Shown piece by piece: positions 23,584 to 30,061 of a DNA stretch of 64,000 nt (its first letter is position 1; each line of letters opens with the position of its first letter). The DNA is from Allocoprobacillus halotolerans (GTDB taxonomy: Bacteria > Bacillota_I > Bacilli_A > Erysipelotrichales > Coprobacillaceae): contig NZ_CP101620.1 of NCBI RefSeq assembly GCF_024399475.1, positions 1,097,608 through 1,161,607 of the forward strand, written 5' to 3'. Made by a program: the position numbers and the translations under genes. A model generated the notes under the pieces. That model was not told the DNA's origin. It did no database searches and saw only the letters and a program-made list of their open reading frames with translations.

Positions 23584-23737
23584 AAAAAATAACTACCTTC
23601 AGGCTCTCGGTAAAATGAAGGTAGCTATTTCTACATAATGTTTTGGAATAAGTTGAGGTAGTTATTTCCATCTTATAAAATCCAAAGCATATCACTTAGG
23701 ATAATTTCGTTATACTTTATAAAAAGATGAAATTCAA
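23584..23737 (-). ncRNA. Orphan antitoxin-like RNA (type I TA), with its promoter
   Basis: On the minus strand TTGAAT (23732-23737), a 17-bp spacer and TATAAC (23709-23714) form a promoter. The predicted RNA of about 118 nt starts near 23702 and ends at a strong terminator: CTACCTTC and GAAGGTAG (23593-23600 and 23617-23624) followed by TTATTTTTT. It shares GGATTTT..., AAATAACTACC and TCCAAAACA blocks with the antitoxin RNA at 24018-24111, but no toxin ORF lies opposite it. It looks like a duplicated antitoxin whose toxin was lost. Confidence 0.6.
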
Positions 23738-23809
23738 TAATATTTGCTTTAAGTGAATAATTTTTATTAATATATACTTAATGAATTCCATAGAAGATAG
23801 TATTTTGAA

Positions 23810-23935
23810 TGATATAATACCTATGGAACAGCAATAGCGATAGGTGGTTATGCTTTGGTCGAAAGATCAGAGATCGGAAACTCTGTTGATATAGATAACT
23901 CGAAAGAGAAATTTATGGAGATGGAGGTGTTAAAC
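23810..23935 (+). promoter_or_regulatory. Toxin mRNA promoter and 5' leader
   Basis: An extended -10, TG-A-TATAAT, lies at 23810-23818; the -35 is poor. The leader of about 110 nt is unusually long for a 30-codon ORF, contains GGTTATGCTTTGG at 23847-23859, and ends in the strong SD GGAGGT. Long structured leaders are typical of type I toxin mRNAs. Confidence 0.55.
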
Positions 23936-24028
23936 ATGAGCAATTTTGGAATGTTATCATTAGTGATGGCAATGTTATCAATCATTGTGAAGCTACTCCT
24001 TGAAATAATAAAGGAAAACAAAAAATAA
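23936..24028 (+). CDS. Small hydrophobic type I toxin (holin-like)
   Basis: A 30-residue peptide beginning M-S-N-F-G-M-L-S-L-V-M-A-M-L-S-I with a single membrane segment (about residues 5-22) and a charged tail ending E-N-K-K. This layout matches the TxpA/BsrG/Fst-like and 'putative holin-like toxin' peptides of Firmicutes, which depolarise or damage the membrane when not silenced. The SD GGAGGT is five to seven bases upstream. An antisense RNA converges on its 3' end. A minus-strand ORF across this region is a shadow. Confidence 0.75.
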   Translation: MSNFGMLSLVMAMLSIIVKLLLEIIKENKK

Positions 24029-24068
24029 CTACCTCTTGTTTTGGACATACAGGGTAGTTATTTTTTAC
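24018..24068. terminator. Shared bidirectional terminator of toxin and antitoxin RNAs
   Basis: A 10-bp perfect stem (24024-24033 with 24053-24062) has A-rich sequence on the left and six T residues on the right, so it can end transcripts in both directions. It overlaps the toxin stop codon. Confidence 0.75.
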
Positions 24069-24146
24069 CTAAAAATCCAGAGCATAGCCGCTTATTGGAT
24101 GTTCCTTTTTCAACTACATTATAGTTTATGTTGATTTTAATGTCAA
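24018..24146 (-). ncRNA. Antitoxin RNA converging on the toxin gene, with perfect promoter
   Basis: On the minus strand TTGACA (24141-24146), exactly 17 bp, then TATAAT (24118-24123) form a consensus sigma-A promoter. The RNA would start near 24111 and run about 90 nt to the terminator formed by AATAACTACC (24024-24033) and GGTAGTTATT (24053-24062), which is flanked by A and T runs and can serve both strands. It therefore overlaps the toxin mRNA tail and the end of the ORF, the arrangement seen for TxpA/RatA. Blocking of toxin translation or mRNA decay is inferred. Confidence 0.7.
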
Positions 24147-24324
24147 TATGTATATGTTTGACTTTCGGTTTTTTGCATTCTTTTTTGAAGGGTATGTCTT
24201 GTTGTTTATTGTCATAACCCTTGTTTTCTTATCTATATCATCTTTTTTGTTTTTGTTCTCTTTTTATTGTAGCTGAAAAAGTGTCATTTTCATGACCTTT
24301 TTTATTATTTACTATATGTTCATT

Positions 24325-24522
24325 TTATAGTTTCAGTTGCAGCTGCCTGTATTCCTGCTTCTCTCTTATATTTTGAAACTCCTTGATTCCCTTTTGTGCA
24401 TATTTTAATATTTCCTGTATCCCTTTACTGATCTGATAGCACCAGTAATATCTCTTTCCTTTAAGCGATTTGCTTCTCTCTATCATCTTTATGACCAGTA
24501 ATTTCTTGTCTACTTTCTCTGC
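24325..24522 (-). pseudogene. IS4-family transposase, C-terminal fragment
   Basis: Sixty-five codons plus stop, reading in from the nested transposon's left end. It contains K-R-Y-Y-W-C-Y-Q-I-S-K-G-I-Q-E-I-L-K-Y-A-Q-K-G-I, the C-terminal pattern that follows the catalytic core in this IS4 subgroup. It belongs to the same gene as the fragment at 28060-29081 but does not join it in frame, and roughly 15-20 residues seem to be missing between them. It has no start of its own and is not expected to be expressed. Confidence 0.8.
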
Positions 24523-24560
24523 TGTTAAACCGAAAACTCTACAAAATCAATTTAGATGAA

Positions 24561-24640
24561 AAACCGCAGATTAATATAATCAAAAGGATATAAGATTTGC
24601 CGTTAGAAACCGCAGTTCTTATATCCTTTATCTGTTTTTT
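24561..24640 (+). repeat. Left-end internal repeats and 12-bp hairpin
   Basis: AACCGCAGATTAAT starts at 24562 and AACCGCAGTTCTTA at about 24609; similar elements occur at the right end, so these are probable transposase-binding sites. AAGGATATAAGA (24584-24595) and TCTTATATCCTT (24617-24628) form a perfect 12-bp stem whose loop contains part of the second repeat. T residues follow, so the hairpin could also block transcription entering the element. Confidence 0.6.
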
Positions 24641-24703
24641 GATTTATAATATTCTATGTGTTATTTATTTTGACTGATTTTTTTAATCTTAAGAAAGGAA
24701 AAA

Positions 24704-24749
24704 GAGAAAAGATAGGTTCAGTTTTGCAGGCTCAATCTCATCTTTTCTC
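24704..24749 (+). repeat. 10-bp inverted repeat upstream of the DUF6431 gene
   Basis: GAGAAAAGAT (24704-24713) and ATCTTTTCTC (24740-24749) are perfectly complementary around a 26-nt loop. It lies in the leader of the first gene and could be an attenuator or an operator. Confidence 0.5.
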
Positions 24750-24764
24750 CTGGGTTCATCTTTG

Positions 24765-25388
24765 ATGAATCCACCCGCTACTATGGTACAATCATTTTCT
24801 GTTTTAATCAAGCATATTTTTCAAACTTGTCCTATTAATTTTAACCATTCTCTCTCTGCTAGTGAATTTCAGCTTCTCGAAACCTTTTTATTAAATCATC
24901 TGGAACTCTCTGCGTTTCATATCCATGATGATCATATATGTAAGTCACCTAATTTTAAATTCTTTATCTCTTATGATCGCTATTTTATTACTTTCCGTGA
25001 TAATGCCGTTGTTGAGGAAACTGTTTCGATTCCCGTGCTTTACTGTGAAAACTGCAAACATTTTCATGCTGTCCTTCCTCATCTTTTCATTGTGCCTCAT
25101 TGCCAATATTCTATTCCTTTTATATTATCTGTCCTTTTTGATAAATTTTATTCTTCATTGACTGTAAATGATGTTTCAAATAAATATGGAATATCTATTT
25201 CTACAATCTACAGATGGATCAAAAAATACATGTGCTATCTACGCTACTATATGCAGCTTAGAAACAGTTACCGCATGTCTTTTTTTGTTTCAATGATTTA
25301 TCTTTATGAGGATGTCATGAATGATATCTACGATTTGAGTTCCCATGCTTTATTTCAATATGACCGCAAATTATTTGCTCCTTCGTGA
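24765..25388 (+). CDS. DUF6431-like protein with Cys/His cluster and HTH
   Basis: About 207 residues. A central Y-C-E-N-C-K-H-F-H-A-V-L-P-H segment with a later P-H-C looks like a metal-binding cluster. It is followed by Y-S-I-P-F-I-L-S-V-L-F-D and a helix-turn-helix (V-N-D-V-S-N-K-Y-G-I-S-I-S-T-I-Y-R-W-I-K-K-Y). From memory this is DUF6431, repeatedly found beside this transposase type. Zinc cluster plus HTH is also the design of TnsD/TniQ target selectors, so a targeting role is possible, but this is inference. The start is uncertain (24765 or 24783); no good SD is visible. Confidence 0.65.
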   Translation: MNPPATMVQSFSVLIKHIFQTCPINFNHSLSASEFQLLETFLLNHLELSAFHIHDDHICKSPNFKFFISYDRYFITFRDNAVVEETVSIPVLYCENCKHFHAVLPHLFIVPHCQYSIPFILSVLFDKFYSSLTVNDVSNKYGISISTIYRWIKKYMCYLRYYMQLRNSYRMSFFVSMIYLYEDVMNDIYDLSSHALFQYDRKLFAPS

Positions 25389-25477
25389 AATGATGATCAT
25401 TAGAATATAAAAATAAATAAGATGGAAATATCTTTATCATTTTCACTGTTCTATACTTTTTTGGGAGGTAAAAAGTT

Positions 25478-26818
25478 ATGAACAAACAGAATACTGATCG
25501 TTACGAGTACAGAAAACTCGTTGCACAGGTCAAATTTTCACTTATTGCACCTGTCGTTTCGGCTACATTTACGGATATATCCGCTGAAGCCTATTTTAGG
25601 CGTGTTTCCAAGAATGAGGTCGATTGGCCCGATGGTACCAGAAGAAAGTTTTCTGCTGTAACTTTAAAGAATTGGCTTTATATTTATAGAAATTGTGGAT
25701 TTGATGAACTGATGCCTAAAGATCGTCTGGATGCCGGAAGAGTCAGGAAGCTGGACAATCGCCATAAAGATTTTATTAGCGATATGATCAAGGAATTCCC
25801 TAAAGTGACAGGCGTCATGATCTATGAAAGAATGATTGAAAAGGGGCTCCTCAACGTAGGTGATGTATCGGTAGATACTGTTCAGAGGTACATTAAAAAT
25901 TCAGGATTGCGTCATGGGTCAAAACCTGTCACAAAAGAAAGACGTACATGGGAATTTGCTCATTCATGTGATGGATATGAAGCGGATACCTGTCATACCT
26001 TTTATATTTTTGATGAAGCCGGTGAGTACAGAAAAACTTATCTGATTGCCATCATCGATAATCATTCAAGAATGATAGTTGGTGCTGAATTCTTTTTTAA
26101 TGATAATGCCGTTAATTTTCAGAAGGTATGGCATGATGCAGTACTAAGATATGGGAGAAGTAAGATGATCATCCTTGACAATGGATCAAGCTACAAAAAT
26201 AAAAGCACCAAGGAGATAGAAGCAAGGCTGGGCACAAAAATCATCTACAATCCACCTTATTCACCGGAAGGAAAGGCCGTTATTGAAAGGTTCTTTTCTA
26301 CCATCAAGATGAGATGGATGAATGGGGATCATGGAAGCCATTATCATTCATTGACCGAGCTCAATATGAGATTAAAAAGTTGGATTAACGAATATAACCG
26401 TACCCCTCATTCTTCACTGAAGGATGACATTCACGACAATCACACTCCATTGGAAAGATACATGTACGATATGAAGGACGTGGAGGTATGTCAGCTATCC
26501 AATAAATCATCCGTTGAATACAGAGCCTGGCTTGACGATGTGTTCATGCATGAAACGACACGTAAGGTAAATGGAGATTCAACCGTATTGATTGAAAATG
26601 TTTTATTTGATGTTCCGTCCATTTATATCGGGATGAGGGTAATCATTCGATATGATCCAAGAACTTTTGAAAATACCTATCTGTATGATATATCCGAAAA
26701 AAGAAAGTTCCAATCAGTAGGACAGATAAGGTTGAAAACGGAAGGACAAGAAGAGAGGAGATTATTTATTAATGGAAATGACAACGTATTACGGAATGGA
26801 CAGAAATCCATTTACTAA
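25478..26818 (+). CDS. DDE (rve-type) transposase, TnsB/MuA-like
   Basis: A 446-residue transposase. The N-terminal DNA-binding region (residues 1-150) is followed by an integrase core with the triad D (Y-E-A-D-T-C-H), D (I-I-L-D-N-G-S-S-Y) and E (G-K-A-V-I-E-R-F), the last two 35 residues apart (DX35E). The C-terminus resembles the Mu transposase beta-barrel (V-L-F-D-V-P-S-I-Y-I-G-M-R-V). It should cut and join the element's ends. SD GGGAGGT. Its end overlaps the ATPase gene by 47 bp, implying translational coupling, as in istAB, tniAB and tnsBC pairs. Confidence 0.85.
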   Translation: MNKQNTDRYEYRKLVAQVKFSLIAPVVSATFTDISAEAYFRRVSKNEVDWPDGTRRKFSAVTLKNWLYIYRNCGFDELMPKDRLDAGRVRKLDNRHKDFISDMIKEFPKVTGVMIYERMIEKGLLNVGDVSVDTVQRYIKNSGLRHGSKPVTKERRTWEFAHSCDGYEADTCHTFYIFDEAGEYRKTYLIAIIDNHSRMIVGAEFFFNDNAVNFQKVWHDAVLRYGRSKMIILDNGSSYKNKSTKEIEARLGTKIIYNPPYSPEGKAVIERFFSTIKMRWMNGDHGSHYHSLTELNMRLKSWINEYNRTPHSSLKDDIHDNHTPLERYMYDMKDVEVCQLSNKSSVEYRAWLDDVFMHETTRKVNGDSTVLIENVLFDVPSIYIGMRVIIRYDPRTFENTYLYDISEKRKFQSVGQIRLKTEGQEERRLFINGNDNVLRNGQKSIY

Positions 26819-27578
26819 AGATACAATGATTAAAACATTATATGAATCTAATGATTTTAAACAGATGACGAACCGATTGGAATTTATCATCAAATCAAGA
26901 GGAATCGGTGTATTTTTAAGCAATCCTGGGATGGGAAAGACCACATGTCTGAGAAAAACATTGGAATCTCTCAACCCCAATCGATATGTAGTAATCTATA
27001 TCTGTATGACAACGATTACAGCCATAGATTTTTACAGAATGCTTAATGATGCACTGGGGCTTGAAGAGATGACAAAAAAGTCGAAGATGTTTCAAGCTAT
27101 CCAGGATGAACTGAGAAGATTGACAGTAGAAAACAAAATGGAAGTCATTATAGCGATAGATGAAGCACAATTTCTCAGAAAAGAAGTGCTTAGAGAATTC
27201 ATCATGCTTATGAATTTTGATTATGATTCAAAAGATTACTGTACACTGATATTCGTAGGGCAGAATGAATTTATAAGAACACTGCGACTTAAAGTCCTGG
27301 AACCATTTAGACAACGTATCAATATGAATTATACGTTTACAGGATTCAATGAAGAAGAAGTAAAAAATTATGTGGAATCACGTTTGGAATCGGTCGGTTG
27401 CCGAACAGACCTGTTTACAAAAGAAAGCTATCATACACTTTATACACTGATGAATACCTCCGTCAGGATACTCAATCAGATCATCAGTAAGAGCCTGATA
27501 TTAGGAATGCATTATAAAAAGGATATCATTGATAGCGAACTGATCATGGAAGCAGGCAAGGAATTAATGATAGGATAG
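26772..27578 (+). CDS. AAA+ ATPase, TnsC/TniB/ExeA-like transposition regulator
   Basis: A 268-residue ATPase. It begins Y-Y-G-M-D-R-N-P-F-T-K, the ExeA/TnsC-type start, with Walker A S-N-P-G-M-G-K-T-T near residue 50, Walker B V-I-I-A-I-D-E-A-Q and a sensor segment ending Q-R-I-N-M-N-Y. In Tn7, Mu and Tn5053-like systems such ATPases form filaments on target DNA and recruit the transposase. An SD (GAGGAG) lies inside the transposase gene before the ATG at 26772. Confidence 0.85.
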   Translation: MEMTTYYGMDRNPFTKDTMIKTLYESNDFKQMTNRLEFIIKSRGIGVFLSNPGMGKTTCLRKTLESLNPNRYVVIYICMTTITAIDFYRMLNDALGLEEMTKKSKMFQAIQDELRRLTVENKMEVIIAIDEAQFLRKEVLREFIMLMNFDYDSKDYCTLIFVGQNEFIRTLRLKVLEPFRQRINMNYTFTGFNEEEVKNYVESRLESVGCRTDLFTKESYHTLYTLMNTSVRILNQIISKSLILGMHYKKDIIDSELIMEAGKELMIG

Positions 27579-27583
27579 GAAAG

Positions 27584-27925
27584 ATGGATTATATATATAA
27601 AGATAGAGAAAATAAAAAACAGGTTGGGGAGATCGACTGCATAGAAATCAGACCATATTATACATTTAACATAAAAACAGAAAAAAGTATATATAGGTGT
27701 CAGATGCACGTAATAGCGGGGGAATGGGAATTGTTTATACATTACTACGATAAAATCATAAGAAAAAACCAGGATAGATTTATACCACTGGCATATCCAA
27801 CAGATATCATGTGGAATACGGAATCTGTGTATGATAATATAGATGATGAATTAGAAAGCAGAAGGATTGCATACGCGATAAAAAGTATATTTGAACAATA
27901 TAACTATGAGGATGTATCGATATGA
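27584..27925 (+). CDS. Small unknown protein of the transposon
   Basis: A 113-residue acidic, soluble protein that starts 6 bp after the ATPase with a weak SD (GGAAAG). It has a possible beta-rich first half (Y-T-F-N-I-K-T-E-K-S-I-Y-R-C-Q) and an acidic C-terminal helix. I do not recognise it. Its position as the last gene in the operon suggests an accessory of the transposition machinery. Confidence 0.6.
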   Translation: MDYIYKDRENKKQVGEIDCIEIRPYYTFNIKTEKSIYRCQMHVIAGEWELFIHYYDKIIRKNQDRFIPLAYPTDIMWNTESVYDNIDDELESRRIAYAIKSIFEQYNYEDVSI

Positions 27926-27969
27926 TATATCCTTTTTTCATTGATCACTTACTATCCATCAGCAGGTAG

Positions 27970-28059
27970 CAAATAATCTGCGGTTAAAAATAAAAGGACG
28001 TGATAAATCAGTATAAATTAATCTGCAGTTAACATTATCGCAGAATTTGTGGTTTAACA
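27970..28059 (-). repeat. Right end of the nested transposon
   Basis: Read inward on the minus strand: TGTTAAACCACAAATTCTGC at the tip, then AACTGCAGATTAAT near 28018-28031 and AACCGCAGATTATT near 27973-27986. The last two match the left-end repeats closely and have the same inward orientation. Confidence 0.65.
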
Positions 28060-29081
28060 ATTGATTTCATTGTCCTTACTCTTATATTTTCAAAACCATA
28101 CTGATTCTTTTTGAATCTGAATTTCTCCTCGATTCGCCACCTTGACATATATGCCCTCACTATCTTATGCACATCTCTTTTATTCCTGATCTCTCTATTC
28201 GTTAAAAGCATCATCGGTTTTTCTTCACTTAATCCATACACAATGACTAGATTTAATATCCTTCCCTTTTGTGATGGCAGTTCCACTCTCGTATGTGATA
28301 CATAGACTTCACTATCTTCCTTAGAAAAATACATGTTCATCTTAATCTTCCCTTTTCTTCTTTTGGCGATTTCTCCTACTTTCTTTGGCTTCCCTTTAAA
28401 CAATAACGTTCTATTTTCTTTGAGTCTGATGATGAAATCATCTGCATTATGATTTTCATCTATGAAGTAATCATAAAATACATTGGCATCATATCCTCTG
28501 TCACATACAAATGTACATCTTTCAGGAATGAGAGATTTGACATATTTTATGCTCTTTATTGTTTCATCGTTCATTGACCTGAATCCTTCACTTTCAGTTG
28601 AATAGATATGGCTATACAAAGATATTGGATGATGTTGATCCTGTGTGAGGGCAGTTGCCTCACATACATGGTATCCAGGATAAATGTCATCCTTAAGTGA
28701 GGAAGCATCCCTGACCATACAAAGATCTTCAAATTTTCTTCCATATTTTTTGATGATTTCACTGTTATCAAGTAAAATGATCCTGTCTTCGCTAAGATGC
28801 TTGATAACCATATCATTATAATTGGATTTCATTTGGTTCATTGCTTCATCATCAAATTGAGCCAAATGATTGGATAATCTGTCAATTGTATAATTGAGCT
28901 TGATATTTTCATCAAGAGCTCTGGCAATATCGCTAAGTAGAACACTTTGACTTCTTGCAAGACCAAACATCATGTCCATGACAAACTTGGCAGCAGGTTT
29001 ATCAAGACTGTCTGATAATTTATTAGAAAAATTGACAATTTCTCTTTTCGTTTCATATAGATCTGTGGTAAAATAACTCAT
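28060..29081 (-). pseudogene. IS4-family transposase, N-terminal and catalytic fragment
   Basis: About 340 codons from the ATG at 29081 (SD GGAGGG on the minus strand). The DDE core is visible: D in I-I-L-L-D-N-S-E-I-I, D in F-V-C-D-R-G-Y-D-A-N, and the IS4 signature around R-W-R-I-E-E-K-F-R-F-K-K, with N-I-R-V-R-T-M-K-S-I just before the break. At 28060 the sequence runs into the nested transposon end, adding a few foreign codons before a stop at 28035. The remaining C-terminus lies at 24325-24522. Transposition by this copy should be impossible without a helper. Confidence 0.85.
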
Positions 29082-29240
29082 GGAAAATCCCTCCTAAATT
29101 TTGTTTATTGATCTAAAATTATTATAACATTTAAGAGGCTGATTTTCCTTATAAATAAAGCAAAACAGGCAATTTGTGAATAACTTTTTACCTGTTTTTT
29201 ATTTTTTTACCGAAACTCAAAGTATATGAGTGTGAATTTG

Positions 29241-29269
29241 TTTAAAGCAAATATTGTTTATCCTATAAT
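29241..29269 (+). promoter_or_regulatory. Promoter for the acetyltransferase gene
   Basis: TTTAAA (29241-29246), a 17-bp spacer and TATAAT (29264-29269). The -10 is perfect and the -35 weak. Confidence 0.5.
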
Positions 29270-29290
29270 AGAGAAAAAGATGGTGATAAA

Positions 29291-29794
29291 ATGTCTTGTA
29301 TCATTAGAAAATGGAAAAGAGAAGATGCCAAGGAATTGTGCTATTGTATTAATGATTTAAGAGTTTTAAATAATATGACAGATCGTATTCCTTATCCTTA
29401 TCATATTGAAGATGCGTATGTTTATATTGATGATGTTCTTGCAAGTGATGAAACAAAACTATTTGCTTTTGCGATTGAATATAAAGGGCATATTACAGGG
29501 AGTATTGCAGTCATACGTCAAGATGATATTAATCGAAGAAGTAGAAAAATTGGTTATTATTTAGGACATGATTATTGGGGGCAAGGCATTATGTCAGAAG
29601 CTGTCAAACAAATCTTTCAATATGTCTTTAAACATAGTGATATAGAAAGAATTTTTGCAGCTCCATTTGATTACAATCCCGCTTCATGTCGTGTATTAGA
29701 AAAGTGTGGATTTGAAAAAGAAGGTATATTAAGAAAAAATGGCTTTAAAAATGGCGAATTTCATGACATGATAATGTATTCTTTGATTAAATAA
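29291..29794 (+). CDS. GNAT-family N-acetyltransferase (RimJ/RimL type)
   Basis: A 167-residue enzyme of the GNAT fold. It shows R-K-I-G-Y-Y-L-G-x-D-Y-W-G-Q-G-I-M-S-E-A, the acetyl-CoA-binding motif A, and N-P-A-S-C-R-V-L-E-K-C-G-F-E-K-E-G, both typical of the RimJ/RimL branch that acetylates protein N-termini or small amines. The SD GGTGAT precedes the ATG. It lies just right of the IS target duplication, so the insertion did not damage it. The substrate is unknown. Confidence 0.85.
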   Translation: MSCIIRKWKREDAKELCYCINDLRVLNNMTDRIPYPYHIEDAYVYIDDVLASDETKLFAFAIEYKGHITGSIAVIRQDDINRRSRKIGYYLGHDYWGQGIMSEAVKQIFQYVFKHSDIERIFAAPFDYNPASCRVLEKCGFEKEGILRKNGFKNGEFHDMIMYSLIK

Positions 29795-29797
29795 TTA

Positions 29798-29825
29798 TTG
29801 AAATTATAAAGTGTTATGCTATAAT
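29798..29825 (+). promoter_or_regulatory. Promoter of the serS T-box leader
   Basis: TTGAAA (29798-29803), a 16-bp spacer and TATAAT (29820-29825), with transcription expected from about 29832. Confidence 0.65.
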
Positions 29826-29831
29826 CAATAT

Positions 29832-30040
29832 ATCAAATCGTTGCATTGGATAAGTAAATGTGAAATCATTGTAGAGAACTGATGGTTGGTGAAAATCAGG
29901 ATGAGGAAACATTGAAATCTACCAATAAGAGGAGCTAATCACTCCCGGATGATCCGTTATCTCATGAAAGTTATCATTTTGATAAGAAATAGGGTGGCAC
30001 CACGATTGATTCGTCCCTTGTAAATGGTGTTTTTATTTTA
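29832..30040 (+). promoter_or_regulatory. T-box riboswitch controlling serS
   Basis: The T-box core AGGGTGGCACCACG is at 29991-30004, and stem I elements (AGAGAACTGATGGTTGGTGA, 29874-29893) precede it. A TCT serine codon at 29918-29920, in the context GAAA-TCT-ACC, sits where the specifier is expected. Uncharged tRNA-Ser should pair with it and favour read-through into serS when serine charging is low. The following terminator, ending in TTTTTATTTTA, is less regular than usual. Confidence 0.9.
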
Positions 30041-30061
30041 AGGAAAAGGAGAAAATGAAAG

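Larger units (their letters stand above)
24523..28059 (+). mobile_element. Nested Tn7/Mu-like transposon with four genes
   Basis: The ends are imperfect inverted repeats beginning TGTTAAACC (left 24523-24531; right, inverted, 28051-28059), about 16 of 20 matching, with the 5'-TGT...ACA-3' termini common to DDE transposons of the Mu/Tn7/IS21 group. Further copies of A-A-C-(C/T)-G-C-A-G-type repeats lie inside both ends. Cargo: DUF6431 protein, DDE transposase, AAA+ ATPase and a small unknown gene, all on the plus strand. Base composition and codon use are visibly less AT-rich than in the chromosome. No target duplication is seen at its borders. Confidence 0.8.
24157..29221 (-). mobile_element. 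IS4-family insertion sequence, interrupted by a nested transposon
   Basis: Terminal inverted repeats TTTGA(C/G)TTTCGGT lie at 24157-24169 and, inverted, at 29209-29221 (12 of 13 match). They are bordered exactly by the direct repeat GTATATG at 24150-24156 and 29222-29228, a 7-bp target duplication. One transposase gene on the minus strand fills the element but is cut in two by a 3.5-kb transposon (24523-28059). Without that insert the IS would be about 1.5 kb. The left end lies only 10 bp upstream of the antitoxin promoter's -35. Confidence 0.85.

Noticed and set aside
23848-24048. A 66-codon minus-strand ORF opposite the toxin
   Set aside because: It is antisense to the toxin ORF and leader, has no SD, and the minus strand here is better explained by the antitoxin RNA.
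24523-28059. CRISPR-associated or defence island in the transposon
   Set aside because: No repeat-spacer array, no Cas-like or nuclease motif; the four genes fit a transposition unit.
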